NCBI RefSeq assembly: GCF_000775575.1
Contig: NZ_JRGN01000047.1
Location: 1 to 64,000, forward strand
Source of the DNA: Planococcus sp. CAU13
GTDB taxonomy: Bacteria; Bacillota; Bacilli; Bacillales_A; Planococcaceae
Direction of reading: 5' to 3'
Length of the DNA stretch: 64,000 nucleotides
This document shows, in pieces, positions 8,773 to 17,492 of this stretch (position 1 is the first letter of the stretch; every line of letters starts with the position of its first letter). Position numbers and translations under genes: made by a program. The notes below the pieces were generated by a model, which was not told the origin of the DNA, did not search any database, and saw only the letters and a list, made by a program, of their open reading frames with translations.

Positions 8773-10575
8773 ATGGAAACGATGTTTGAAAAAGAAGAAC
8801 CTGTGGGACGTGTGAACAAATCAACACTCCACTATTTATACAAGCTTTTGACTGCTACAGGAATGCCGAAAAAAATATTGAGTGGTGCAGCCTTATTGAG
8901 TGTAGTATCTTCGTTGATAGGTCTCATTTGGCCGGTTATGACGGGGATTTTCATTGATCGTTTTAGCACCATAGGAATTAGCGGGTGGTTGATCGCTTTA
9001 CTGATCAGTGTATTCGTCTTGGAAGCCGTGACCTCTGGGGTTTCCTATTACATGCTCGCCTATGCAGGAAATCGAACGGTTACGATGTTACGGAAGCGCC
9101 TATGGAGCAAAACACTCTCTTTACCGATTCACTTCTTCGATCGGCATCGATCGGCGGACGTGATGAGCCGAATTAGCCGTGACACGGACGAAATCCGAAC
9201 GCTTATCACCGAACATCTAATTTCTTTTTTCTCTAATTTGCTGACAGTGATCGGTGCCTTGGCAATTCTGTTCTGGTTGGACTGGCGCTTGACACTTGTC
9301 GTCTTGCTTGCCGCTCCACTTGGGGCTGCCATCGTTATGCCCATTGGTACAAAAATGTATGACATTTCAATGAAAATGTATGAACAGTTAGGACAGTTTG
9401 CCTCCGTATTGACTCAGGTTATTGGAGAAATGCGGCTTGTGAAATACTCGAATGCCGAACAGCGCGAAGAAAAAAACGGATTCGAAAAAATAGACAATCT
9501 CTTCCAACTCAGCATGAAAGAATCAAAAATTTACGCTATTCTCTCACCACTTATGTCAATGATTATGATAGTGCTGCTTACGGCTGTCGTCGCTTATGGT
9601 GGAATGCGAGTCTCTTCGGGTGCTTTAAGCACAGGGGTACTCGTATCGTTCGTTTTGCTTCTATTCCAGATTATACTTCCTATAAATACTTTCGCTACGT
9701 TTTATTCGAACTTGAAAAAGGTCTCGGGAGCCGTGGATCGCTTAAAGCCGATTCTTGAAGCCGATAGCGAAAGTCAACCAAGAGGGAGAGGTCTTCGCAT
9801 GCCGGATAAGCGACAGAATTTAGTTTTTTCCGATGTGGAATTTGCCTATTCCAAAAAAGAACCAGTTCTTAAAAAGATTAATTTATCTCTTGGCGCCGGA
9901 CAGGTTACCGCTCTTGTAGGACCGAGCGGTAGTGGCAAAACGACAGTCTTCTCACTAATTGAACGGTTCTACTCGCCGATAAAAGGACAAATCACCTATG
10001 GGAACCAGCTAATCGAAGACTTCGATATAGCATCGTTCCGAAGCAAAATCGGTTATGTATCCCAAGAAAGTCCCCTTGTTCATGGAACGATTCGAGAAAA
10101 TATAGTCTACGGTCACGCAGAAGAAGTCACTGAAGAGGTTATGATTGAGGCGAGTAAACAGGCTTATGCTCACCATTTTATTGGATCCTTGCCGGAAGGC
10201 TACGATACGGAAGTTGGTGAAAGAGGACTTCGACTATCGGGTGGCCAAAAGCAGCGCATTGCCATAGCCCGAGCGCTGTTGCGCAAACCGGATATTTTGC
10301 TCCTGGACGAAGCGACCGCCAGTCTAGACAGTGACTCTGAACACCAAGTTCAGAAAGCTTTGCAGCACTTGATGAGTAACTGTACAACAGTTGTTATTGC
10401 CCATAGGCTCTCGACCATAATGAATGCCGATAAAATTATCGTACTTGAATTTGGACAAATTACTGGCGTAGGACGTCACTATGAACTGCTTAAAACCCAT
10501 CCCACCTATACGGAATGGACGAAAAAACAGTTTCAACATAATCAAGACCCTACTCAGCATGCCGCTACAGATTAG
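8773..10575 (+). CDS. ABC exporter half-transporter, BmrA/LmrA-like
   Basis: A 600-residue fused permease-ATPase. Six membrane helices span about residues 35-315. The nucleotide-binding domain (about 345-585) has Walker A VGPSGSGKTT, Q-loop GYVSQESPLVHG, signature RLSGGQKQRIAIARALLR, Walker B DILLLDEATASLD and H-loop VIAHRLS. Such half-transporters homodimerise and export lipophilic drugs, lipids or peptides. A GGAGGG ribosome site precedes ATG 8773. It follows a two-component system on the same strand, which may control it. The repeat copy at 10631 supplies its terminator. Confidence 0.9.
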   Translation: METMFEKEEPVGRVNKSTLHYLYKLLTATGMPKKILSGAALLSVVSSLIGLIWPVMTGIFIDRFSTIGISGWLIALLISVFVLEAVTSGVSYYMLAYAGNRTVTMLRKRLWSKTLSLPIHFFDRHRSADVMSRISRDTDEIRTLITEHLISFFSNLLTVIGALAILFWLDWRLTLVVLLAAPLGAAIVMPIGTKMYDISMKMYEQLGQFASVLTQVIGEMRLVKYSNAEQREEKNGFEKIDNLFQLSMKESKIYAILSPLMSMIMIVLLTAVVAYGGMRVSSGALSTGVLVSFVLLLFQIILPINTFATFYSNLKKVSGAVDRLKPILEADSESQPRGRGLRMPDKRQNLVFSDVEFAYSKKEPVLKKINLSLGAGQVTALVGPSGSGKTTVFSLIERFYSPIKGQITYGNQLIEDFDIASFRSKIGYVSQESPLVHGTIRENIVYGHAEEVTEEVMIEASKQAYAHHFIGSLPEGYDTEVGERGLRLSGGQKQRIAIARALLRKPDILLLDEATASLDSDSEHQVQKALQHLMSNCTTVVIAHRLSTIMNADKIIVLEFGQITGVGRHYELLKTHPTYTEWTKKQFQHNQDPTQHAATD

Positions 10576-10630
10576 CATTTGTATATAGACAAAGCTTTTC
10601 ATGTCACATGAGAGCTACTTATATACAATG

Positions 10631-10720
10631 CAATTTACATATGAGGGATTATCGAAGTTTAAGACCTATATAAAAGGAGAGAGAACGCTCATATAGTGGC
10701 GCTTTCTCTCCTTTTGTATT
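10631..10720 (+). repeat. Dispersed palindromic intergenic repeat, copy B
   Basis: Left box ATTTACATATGAGGGATTA begins at 10633. A long hairpin follows with arms AAAAGGAGAGAGAACGC (from 10672) and GCGCTTTCTCTCCTTTT (to about 10716), ending in a T-run, 56 bases after the exporter stop. It should end that transcript. Left-box sequence and layout match the other copies. Confidence 0.6.
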
Positions 10721-10764
10721 AGCATGCATTTTCAATATCGGATCATTTTTATATCCTTAAATAC

Positions 10765-11219
10765 TTAGTCTATCAGCTTTCTAAAAAAAGACTTTTCCGG
10801 CTTTGAAATCTTTTCTTTTACTAGAGGATGTTTAATTATAGTGTTTTTTTCAATTAAGAATGACTCTTGGTCGCTTGCTTTAAGATTTATATTAGCATCA
10901 GCCGAACAAATACATATTTCCTCGTTTAACATAGAAAGGATGAAAACTTCTCCTAGTTCCGGTATAGAAACTTAATATTTATAATGATGTTTGATAAAAA
11001 GGTTACCAATCATGCTTACAACAAATCCAAGAAATATCATGAAAAAAATAAAAAGTCCAATCCAAGAGTATACAGCAAGAGTCAAACTTTCGTCAGGAAT
11101 TTCCTTGTTTTTTGTAATAAAGCTTTCCAGAAGAGTTACTTGGTTATTTTCATTAGAGTTTCATTTTTTTCTAAAACCATGAAGTTTAAGATTTTTCCAT
11201 TCAATATGGCTATAAATTG
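10765..11219 (-). pseudogene. Decayed small membrane protein gene
   Basis: On the minus strand one protein can be followed across a frameshift and an in-frame stop. It begins near 11219 with AILNGKILNFMVLEKNETLM, shifts frame near 11150, continues as NNQVTLLESFITKNKEIPDE and the membrane helix YSWIGLFIFFMIFLGFVVSM, meets TAA at 10972-10974, and goes on in the same frame as SIPELGEVFILSML to a final TAA at 10765-10767. The last part could be expressed alone from ATG 10932 (55 residues). Family unknown. Protein-like composition over all segments argues for a dead gene rather than noise. Confidence 0.45.
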
Positions 11220-11246
11220 TTTATAGACGAGTTTAAGTGCTGATTC

Positions 11247-11340
11247 AGTTTACATATAATCCATTATAGGAAGGAAAGGAGCAAAAGATATCGCTGCTTT
11301 TCTTCCTTTTTTTTGTATAAGTGTACTTTCACGAAAGGTT
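11247..11340 (+). repeat. Dispersed palindromic intergenic repeat, copy C (best full-length copy)
   Basis: Left box AGTTTACATATAATCCATTA (from 11248), hairpin arms GGAAGGAAAGGAGC (11269-11282) and GCTGCTTTTCTTCC (11293-11306), then a T-run, then the right box GTGTACTTTCACGAAAGGTT (11321-11340). Both conserved ends are present. Compare the right boxes at 13308, 20259 and 35993. Confidence 0.65.
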
Positions 11341-11608
11341 TTATTTCCCTGAAATCAAATACTCTTAACTAGAAAAAATGCCTTGCATCCAAAGCATTAG
11401 AGAGTAAAGGTATGTTTTATTAATAGTTAGTGAACAGAGGATCCACATTACTATTTTCAGTTTTTATTTAAATCCTTCTTGAACTTGCTCGTCTCAAAGA
11501 CTGCTTTCTCAATAGGTAAAAATTGAGAAATGAGTGTATATAAGTTGCTGCAGAAACAGTATAATAATTAACAGAATACAAAAAAAATTCGCTCAAATGG
11601 GGAAGGGT

Positions 11609-11875
11609 ATGACTGCAATTAAGCGGAATTTTTTAAGAATTACTTCTGGCAATGAGAATGTAATAAATAAAATTCTATTGATTTCTTTTACTTTCTTATT
11701 GATTCAAATTAGTTTAACAAGTATATTTCTTTTCTTAGAACCTCTGTTTTACGTAACTTTCGACGGATTCCCAATTAAAGAAAACATTTTTTTGTATTTA
11801 GGGATAATTGCCATTGTATTTTTAATTAGTCTAGGAACATCAATATCTTATAAGCTTTTGACGAAAAATAATTAG
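11609..11875 (+). CDS. Small two-helix membrane protein, unknown function
   Basis: An 88-residue protein starting at ATG 11609 behind GGGGAAGGG. Two hydrophobic helices are clear: ILLISFTFLLIQISLTSIFLF (about 23-43) and LYLGIIAIVFLISLGTSI (about 60-78), with a basic N-terminus and a lysine-rich tail, so the middle probably faces outside. I recognise no family. It stands alone between repeat copies C and D, with D starting 26 bases after its stop. Confidence 0.55.
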   Translation: MTAIKRNFLRITSGNENVINKILLISFTFLLIQISLTSIFLFLEPLFYVTFDGFPIKENIFLYLGIIAIVFLISLGTSISYKLLTKNN

Positions 11876-11900
11876 ATCAGATAAATGAGAAATCCTAAAC

Positions 11901-11985
11901 TAGTTTAACTTATTGCAACGATAAAGAAATAAGGGGTAGAAGGTGCTAATCAAAGCATATCTTCGCCCTTTTCATTTGTAAAAGT
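11901..11985 (+). repeat. Dispersed palindromic intergenic repeat, copy D (diverged)
   Basis: TAGTTTAACTTATTGCAACG (from 11901) resembles the left box. The hairpin has arms AAGGGGTAGAAG (11931-11942) and CTTCGCCCTT (11961-11970), followed by TTTTCATTTGTAAAAGTGTAAG, where AAGTGTA recalls the right box. Less certain than copies A-C. Confidence 0.4.
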
Positions 11986-12003
11986 GTAAGATTATTAAAC
12001 TAT

Positions 12004-12424
12004 CTTTTCTGTTTATTTACTAAAATAGAGTTTCGGCATAATTGATTGGAGTTTACATATTATGAATTTACTAGGAAGCTATACAAATCCAAAGGGGGAG
12101 AAAAGGCCGATAAGGTATGTATTCCCAATACTTGTGCATTTTAAAAAATACATCTACAACTTAATAGATATAATCGCCTTTAAGAAGCATAAATCTGCCT
12201 CGGAGAATTGTTCCCGAGATAGAGGCTAGAGGCTTTGCATCGTTCTTTTTTTCCAGTAAGACATTCAATACGGCCATACTGAAAGTGAGTTGAAATTCTC
12301 TATGCAGCTATCCCGATTACATTTAATTTGCCAAAAACATCCTTACGGCTGCTTGCCGAAATTCCAACCAGGCTTTCATAAAACACGGCGTATTGCATAT
12401 TTCAAGTTATGCATTCCTGCTGAT
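12004..12424. other. Gene-free stretch with a partial repeat copy (E)
   Basis: GTTTACATAT at 12051-12060, followed by ACTAGGAAG, matches the left half of the dispersed repeat, but hairpin and right box are not recognisable. A weak inverted repeat (GCCTCGG at 12198, CCGAG..GAGGC near 12212-12228) lies further on. I see no credible coding frame on either strand here. Confidence 0.4.
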
Positions 12425-13003
12425 TTAACTTTCTCCAATAGACTTCTCTTCGCTTAGTACGATTGCCCGTCCGATTAATGCAAAAAGGATTAGAATTGCT
12501 CCTGTCAGCCATCCCCCTAAGCTGAAAATAGGCGGTCCGTATAACGCCAATCCTGCACCGCAGAAAATCAACAAGACTGCCAATACCCCAAACATTCTCA
12601 TTCCATATAGGGTTATGAAGGGCAAGTAGTGCGTTCCGACCACAATTGTGGCAGCCGGGAAAAACCATAAGGGCTGATAAAGGATAATTGCCCCAACTAG
12701 AAGAAAGTTGAGCGGGACGGTAAACGCAATCTGGGATCCCAATGCCCATAACCCGTTTTCTTGACTCACTTTAGCACTTCGTCCCATCATCCTAAGGGTT
12801 AATTGGGTGAGAGGGAAAATGGCCATGCAGCCAAAAAATAAGAAGGCCATTCCATACTGCTCTGAGATCAGTACACTGACACCAGCAGCAGCCAACCAAA
12901 TCAGGCCGGAAATTAACTGCCCGGAAAAACCCCCTAAAAATGCAGATCTCATTTCTTTTTGATCATTCGAAACCCGCGTCACTTTCTGTTTAGCAGTCAC
13001 CAT
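12425..13003 (-). CDS. Polytopic membrane protein, DUF7010-like
   Basis: A 192-residue protein with about six hydrophobic helices after a basic 18-residue N-terminus. The arrangement (GFSGQLISGLIWLAAAGVSV; MAIFPLTQLTLRMMGR; FTVPLNFLLVGAIILYQPLW; ATIVVGTHYLPFITLYGMRM; final FSLGGWLTGAILILFALIGR) matches small membrane proteins grouped as DUF7010, with the conserved 'G-H-Y-P-F-Y' stretch in helix 4-5. Function is unknown. ATG 13003 follows GGAGAG. It is the only minus-strand gene in this gene-poor repeat-rich section and seems to be a single-gene unit. Confidence 0.7.
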   Translation of the reverse strand: MVTAKQKVTRVSNDQKEMRSAFLGGFSGQLISGLIWLAAAGVSVLISEQYGMAFLFFGCMAIFPLTQLTLRMMGRSAKVSQENGLWALGSQIAFTVPLNFLLVGAIILYQPLWFFPAATIVVGTHYLPFITLYGMRMFGVLAVLLIFCGAGLALYGPPIFSLGGWLTGAILILFALIGRAIVLSEEKSIGES

Positions 13004-13209
13004 ATTACACTCTCCTAGCTTGGATTATTCAGTAGACTTACATTTGAAGGATGCCCTCTTTGCTATCAATCTTTTGCTTTTAGAAATAGGTGTTCCCCAC
13101 TAATAAGCTGCATTTTCAGTAATTTCTTTAGGCTGTAGTTTTATAATAATTCAAAATGCTCGTGTAAGATATAATTGAGGAAACTATTTACAAAAAGGAA
13201 ATAATAGCA
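13004..13209. other. Intergenic region upstream of the DUF7010 gene
   Basis: AT-rich and without a credible reading frame. It must hold the promoter of the minus-strand membrane protein gene, but I cannot single out boxes with confidence. Confidence 0.3.
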
Positions 13210-13330
13210 ATAGGTATTTTTGACAAATTATCGGAAGCTGATTAAAAGAAAGAGGGGGAAGAGGATATGCGTTAATTAGCAGATTGCCTTCTTATTTGTC
13301 TGTGAAAGTGTACTTTTACGAACGGCTTTT
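13210..13330 (+). repeat. Dispersed palindromic intergenic repeat, copy G
   Basis: The right box AAGTGTACTTTTACGAACGG (from 13306, followed by CTTTT) is nearly identical to the end of copy I at 20259-20279. Upstream lies an imperfect hairpin (GAGGGGGAAGAGG near 13252-13264 against TTGCCTTCTTATTT near 13285-13298) and a diverged left part (GACAAATTATCGGAAGC from 13222). Confidence 0.5.
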
Positions 13331-13406
13331 CTCAATGTAAATATAAGTGTGAAATATAATTAAGATAACTACGATAAATGATAATTGATAAAGGAGAAAT
13401 ATTCTT

Positions 13407-13892
13407 ATGTTTGGTTTCTTATATAGAACAAAATTAATAAAAGATGATTTAAAAAACATTGCCAAGTTTATGTACTTGGATGTATCAGAAGATTCCTGGG
13501 ATCAAGAGAACCTTACTAAAAAAAATTTAGATTTTACTATTGAAAGCGTTCGTTATATTGATGAGTATATATACAGATTATTAAATACGGAGCATGGCAC
13601 TGAATTGTTGGATAAGCATTTCGAAAATATTATGGTTCGTATAGGTGCTTATATTGGTGAGGTTATCAGGACTAATATCAAACAGGACTTTCAATGGTAT
13701 GAGTCCAGGTCTGTACGCAATTATTCTTCCAATTTTGGTGGAATAGATAATACTTCTGGAACCCTTCTGTATTCTAAAAAAAGAGATAAAGTCATACTGC
13801 CTTTAGATGTGGTAGTGCAATTCTTGAAAGGGAACTCTCCCTACACTAGTCTTCTTAGTTATGTTGAAAAAACCATTAAGGAAAACCCTTAA
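13407..13892 (+). CDS. Conserved-looking protein of unknown function
   Basis: A 161-residue soluble, mixed-charge protein. ATG 13407 follows AAAGGAGAAA by a good distance. Central segment MVRIGAYIGEVIRTNIKQDFQWYE and later KVILPLDVVVQFLKGNSPYTSLLSYVE resemble small bacterial proteins that carry a 'GAY-GEV-R' helix and a 'P-D-V--FL-G--DSL' ending, some of which are annotated as immunity-type or DUF proteins, but I cannot name the family. It stands alone between repeat copies G and H, like a cargo gene. Confidence 0.6.
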   Translation: MFGFLYRTKLIKDDLKNIAKFMYLDVSEDSWDQENLTKKNLDFTIESVRYIDEYIYRLLNTEHGTELLDKHFENIMVRIGAYIGEVIRTNIKQDFQWYESRSVRNYSSNFGGIDNTSGTLLYSKKRDKVILPLDVVVQFLKGNSPYTSLLSYVEKTIKENP

Positions 13893-13968
13893 ATACTATA
13901 GTTATTCCATACTTTTGTATTTAGAGTATTAATTTATCGAAGCTAACTAGAACCACGACAAAACTAAG

Positions 13969-14040
13969 TAGCTTACATATCCCAAGATTAGAGGAAGGAG
14001 AAAAGTGATAATTATTGCTTCTCTTCTTCCTTTATCTATT
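13969..14040 (+). repeat. Dispersed palindromic intergenic repeat, copy H
   Basis: GCTTACATATCCCAAGATTA (from 13971) matches the left box. The hairpin arms are GAGGAAGGAGAAAAG (13991-14005) and CTTCTCTTCTTCCTTT (14018-14033). It lies 79 bases after the preceding stop and would terminate that gene. The right box is not preserved. Confidence 0.55.
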
Positions 14041-14210
14041 GAAAATTATTTTATATCATTGTTACAAAAATTAATTTATTGCATCTTCTTTCACTTCCTG
14101 TTAATATCGTTTCATAGCTAACGATTAGGGAGTTAAAGGGGGTAGTTACTATCCATTCATTCAATGAAGAAGGGCAACTGCTCCCTGAAGAAAAGAAAAC
14201 AATCAATCGT

Positions 14211-14663
14211 TTGATGGAAATCCCGATCGAATCGCTGGATTTGGATGCCATTGCTGTTGTAACGAATATATATAGATTGGCACAAGGAATAAGAAATAAA
14301 ATGGACCGGGAAGTGCTTGCTGATTACGGGTTATCCTGGACCTCATTTTCGATGTTATATGATTTATGGATAGAAGAATCTATTGAAACAAAGAAGTTAG
14401 CGGAGTTGGCAGGCGTGACGAAGCCGACTGTAACTAACATTACAAAAACCCTGGAACGCAAAGAGCTCTGTTACCGGAAAACAGGTGTTCGGGATCGAAG
14501 AATGACATATGTGACCATAACCGATAAGGGAAGAAGAGTTATGGAAGATTTATATCCCAAGTTCCATAAAGGGGAAGCCCAAATTGTTTCCATCCTTTCT
14601 GTGGCTGAGCAAAAACAAGTCTCTGCGTTGATCCGGAAAGTGATCAAAGCAAATGATTTTTAA
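14211..14663 (+). CDS. MarR-family transcriptional regulator (YwaE-like)
   Basis: A winged-helix regulator of about 150 residues: TKKLAELAGVTKPTVTNITKTLERKELCYRK holds the recognition helix and GVRDRRMTYVTITDKGRRV the wing with its DRR motif. MarR genes sit directly upstream of tyrZ in B. subtilis (ywaE), matching this position. The start is uncertain: TTG 14211 and ATG 14214 have no ribosome site, while the frame stays open and protein-like (HSFNEEGQLLPEEKKTINRL) back to 14118, behind an AAAGGGGG at 14136-14143 but without ATG, GTG or TTG. Ligand and target are unknown. Confidence 0.85.
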   Translation: MMEIPIESLDLDAIAVVTNIYRLAQGIRNKMDREVLADYGLSWTSFSMLYDLWIEESIETKKLAELAGVTKPTVTNITKTLERKELCYRKTGVRDRRMTYVTITDKGRRVMEDLYPKFHKGEAQIVSILSVAEQKQVSALIRKVIKANDF

Positions 14664-14669
14664 TTATTT

Positions 14670-14925
14670 CACTGAATAAAGAAAAAGCATTGAAGGAAAA
14701 TCCAGTAGTGATTATCTCCCTGTATCAGAGAGTCGATGGTTGGTGTGAATCGGCACACAGGTAACACGAATTACATTTCCGGAGCTTTCTGTGTTATTGA
14801 GTTATGTAACACGGACGGACGAGCCGTTATTCGTTGAGTGGAAGAAGAAATTCTTCAACAAGGGTGGTACCGCGTGCAAGACCACGTCCCTTTTTTATAG
14901 GGATGTGGTCTTTTTATATTCTAAT
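14670..14925 (+). ncRNA. T-box leader controlling tyrZ
   Basis: Stem I elements GAGAGTCGATGGTTGGTGTGA (near 14727-14747) and the specifier region GAATTACATTTCCGGAGC, which offers UAC (tyrosine) followed by A, are present. The T-box sequence AAGGGTGGTACCGCG lies at 14860-14874. It is followed by a terminator: GACCACGTCCC, loop, GGGATGTGGTC, T-run (14879-14915). Uncharged tRNA-Tyr would pair with the specifier and the TGG of the T box and prevent termination. It lies between the MarR gene and the synthetase start. Confidence 0.92.
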
Positions 14926-14940
14926 TTGGAGGAATGGAAA

Positions 14941-16191
14941 ATGAATGAACTGGTGAAACAACTTTCAGAAGAACAAGCGAATGAAGTAAAGAGGCAAATG
15001 GGAATTTATAAACAAGGCGTACAGGACATTATTCCGATGGAAGACCTGGAAAAGAAAGTAACCAAATCAATACTGGAAAACCGGCCGCTCAAAATCAAAT
15101 TGGGATTGGATCCTTCTGCTCCGGATGTCCATCTTGGCCATACCGTCGTATTGAAAAAAATGAGGCAGTTTCAGGAAAATGGCCATATCATTCAATTGCT
15201 AATCGGTGATTTTACCGGAAAGATCGGCGATCCTACAGGGAAGTCTGTTGCCAGAAAGCCGTTGACGGATGAAGAAGTGAAGCATAATGCCAAAACCTAT
15301 TTCGAACAGTTTGGCAAAGTGATGGATATGGACAAAATTGAACTTCACTACAATTCCACCTGGCTATCAAAGCTGAACTTTGAAGATGTCATTCAATTGG
15401 CCGGGAAAATTACGGTGGCCCGGTTGATGGAAAGAGACGATTTCGAAGAACGAACTGCTCAGGGAAAACCGATTTCACTTCATGAATTCTTCTACCCGGT
15501 AATGCAGGGATATGATTCTGTCGTGCTGGAATGCGATATCGAACTCGGCGGAACTGATCAGCATTTCAATATTTTGATGGGACGGCATTTCCAGGAAAAG
15601 TCCGGAAAAGATAAGCAGGTAGCGTTGCTCATGCCGCTGCTCGAAGGGCTTGACGGCGTGGAGAAAATGTCCAAATCGAAGAAGAACTACATCGGCATTG
15701 ATGAAAAGCCGGAAGAGATGTACGGAAAATCGATGTCCATCCCGGACGAATTGATGACCAAATACTTCGATCTTGTCACCGACTTTACGCCTGAACGATT
15801 GAATATTATCAAAAAGGAGATCATATCAGGCAAACTGCATCCAAGAGATGCAAAAATGCTATTGGCTAAAACGATTGTCCGGATGTACCACGACGCGGAA
15901 GCAGCGGAAAAAGCAGAAGAACATTTCAAAAATGTATTCCAAAGAAAACAGCTGCCTGACCAAATTGATGAAGTATTATGGCGTGGAGAACAGCAAGTTC
16001 TGATTATTAATCTATTAGTTGAGCTGAAGCTGATGAGCTCTAAAAGTGAAGCCCGTCGCATGGTTGATAACGGAGGGATACAAGTGAACAGTCAGAAAAT
16101 ACTTGATCCTGCAGCAATTGTGCAGCTTGCAAACGAAACAATCATTCAGGTGGGCAAAAGAAAATTCGTTAAAATCGTTTTTGATTCATAA
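14941..16191 (+). CDS. tyrZ: Tyrosyl-tRNA synthetase (TyrZ type)
   Basis: A 416-residue class I synthetase joining tyrosine to tRNA-Tyr. The HIGH-type motif is HLGH in [18 protein letters not shown], and the KMSKS loop is intact ([15 protein letters not shown]). The C-terminal S4-like RNA-binding domain covers about residues 345-416 ([20 protein letters not shown]). The start is ATG 14941 after GGAGG; longer frames run into the T-box leader. Control by a T box and an adjacent MarR gene match tyrZ, the second TyrRS of bacilli, rather than tyrS. Confidence 0.95.
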   Translation: MNELVKQLSEEQANEVKRQMGIYKQGVQDIIPMEDLEKKVTKSILENRPLKIKLGLDPSAPDVHLGHTVVLKKMRQFQENGHIIQLLIGDFTGKIGDPTGKSVARKPLTDEEVKHNAKTYFEQFGKVMDMDKIELHYNSTWLSKLNFEDVIQLAGKITVARLMERDDFEERTAQGKPISLHEFFYPVMQGYDSVVLECDIELGGTDQHFNILMGRHFQEKSGKDKQVALLMPLLEGLDGVEKMSKSKKNYIGIDEKPEEMYGKSMSIPDELMTKYFDLVTDFTPERLNIIKKEIISGKLHPRDAKMLLAKTIVRMYHDAEAAEKAEEHFKNVFQRKQLPDQIDEVLWRGEQQVLIINLLVELKLMSSKSEARRMVDNGGIQVNSQKILDPAAIVQLANETIIQVGKRKFVKIVFDS

Positions 16192-16622
16192 CAAAAGATT
16201 GATGTTTAAGTGTTCGCAGATAAACAGCTTCGATAAAGCTGGTCCTTTTGGAAATAGTTTTAGCCATACTAATACCACTGTAAGTACTCAAAATTTAGAA
16301 ATGTCATTTAGAAATATGAAGATATTGGCGGCAGACTCTTGTTTAAGAGGAACAGGCCATATAAATTGTAATCTAACGGCTGTTTTGGTTAGTTCATAGT
16401 AAAGAACATAAAAATTATGCTAGAGACAAATGCCTTTTTATTTGCCTAACTTATTTACTTCTTTATAATCAGCAAAAAATTTTAAAAAATATTATGGCCG
16501 TTGTGGCCCTGCAAGACTCAATACTAACCATAATGTAAGAACCTATGAAAAAAGTGCGTTCTTTTCTTTCTCCTTATTCCCTTATAGAGTATAGGGAGTA
16601 TAAAATAGAAAGGAATGGTTAC
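16192..16622. other. Gene-free stretch downstream of tyrZ
   Basis: AT-rich sequence with no hairpin of terminator quality close to the tyrZ stop. A frame from ATG 16203 to 16399 exists but lacks a ribosome site and family features. The end of this stretch (16600-16622) holds the AGAAAGGAATGG ribosome site of the next gene. I see nothing else. Confidence 0.4.
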
Positions 16623-17135
16623 ATGTCAAAGAAAGTAGCAATTTTAGTAACTAATAGAGTAGAGGATATTGAATTGACTAACCCGGTTCAACATTTGGAA
16701 GAAGCAGGTCATAGTGTGGAACTTCTTAACGCTGACGGACCTATGGAAATTACAGGAAATAAAGGCGGGACATTCAAAATTGAGAAGAATCTTAATGAAG
16801 TTTCTCCAGAAGATTACGATGCACTTTTAGTTCCCGGCGGATTCTCTCCTGATCTTTTAAGAATTAATCCGAAAAATGCGGAGTTTGCTGCCCACTTTAT
16901 TAAAGAACAGAAGCCAGTGTTCTCAATCTGCCACGGTCCTCAGTTCCTGATTGATACAGATCTCATTGAAGGTTATGAGCTGACAAGTTTTGTATCAGTT
17001 CGCAAGGATCTAAAAAATGCAGGGGCAATTGTTAAGGATGCAGAAGTTATTGTAGACCGCAACCTTGTTACAAGCCGTACACCGGATGACTTGGAAGCAT
17101 TTAACCGCGAGTCACTTAAACTTTTAGAAGCTTAA
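16623..17135 (+). CDS. DJ-1/PfpI-family protein (YfkM-like general stress protein)
   Basis: A 170-residue protein of the class I glutamine-amidotransferase-like fold. The nucleophile is Cys103 in SICHGPQFLI at the nucleophile elbow, with an upstream acidic residue in NRVEDIELTNPVQ. Length and sequence resemble B. subtilis YfkM and YraA-type stress proteins, proposed to act as chaperones, proteases or deglycases. ATG 16623 follows AAAGGAATGG. A strong hairpin 12 bases after the stop makes it a single-gene unit. Confidence 0.88.
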   Translation: MSKKVAILVTNRVEDIELTNPVQHLEEAGHSVELLNADGPMEITGNKGGTFKIEKNLNEVSPEDYDALLVPGGFSPDLLRINPKNAEFAAHFIKEQKPVFSICHGPQFLIDTDLIEGYELTSFVSVRKDLKNAGAIVKDAEVIVDRNLVTSRTPDDLEAFNRESLKLLEA

Positions 17136-17147
17136 TTTCAGCCATAC

Positions 17148-17195
17148 AAAAAGGAGAGAAGATGGGGTGCAGCACCTCCTCTTTTCTCCTTTCTT
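17148..17195 (+). terminator. Terminator of the PfpI-family gene
   Basis: AAAAAGGAGAGAAGA pairs with TCTTTTCTCCTTTCTTTT across a GC-rich inner stem (GGTGC/GCACC), followed by a T-rich tract. It sits directly after the coding end at 17135. Confidence 0.8.
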
Positions 17196-17418
17196 TTATT
17201 TATGCAGCTTCCGGTAAAGTGATGATATGTTACCTGTCAGTCAACAAAGTTGAAGGAGGAGAAACCTGTATCCAAGCTTTCACTGCTTATTTTAAAACTG
17301 AGAGCAGGAACGAAGAAGCAACAACCATTGCTTTTTCCCTCCCAACATAACAGGAATTAATTTCTCCAAAACTGACCATAGTCAAAACAAATTAAATAGA
17401 AAATCTGATACAATAGAA

Positions 17419-17448
17419 TTGACAACTGACTTGAGTCAGATATATACT
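17419..17448 (+). promoter_or_regulatory. Promoter with embedded dyad before the MFS relic and tetR
   Basis: TTGACA (17419-17424) and TATACT (17443-17448) are separated by 18 bases. The spacer contains TGACTTGAGTCA (17427-17438), a dyad with perfect TGACT/AGTCA arms, well placed for repression. The TetR-family gene at 17871 is the obvious candidate to bind it. Confidence 0.55.
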
Positions 17449-17492
17449 GTGAAAGTTGCTTTAAGAACACATTATTTAAGAGGAAGTTCGAA

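Noticed and set aside
10631-14040. Integron-type attC sites for the repeat-gene alternation
   Set aside because: The repeat ends do not carry the attC core sites (RYYYAAC and GTTRRRY), the left and right boxes do not pair with each other, and no integrase gene is present; only the layout is similar.
16203-16399. A 65-codon frame after tyrZ
   Set aside because: No ribosome site, unusual composition and no family resemblance.
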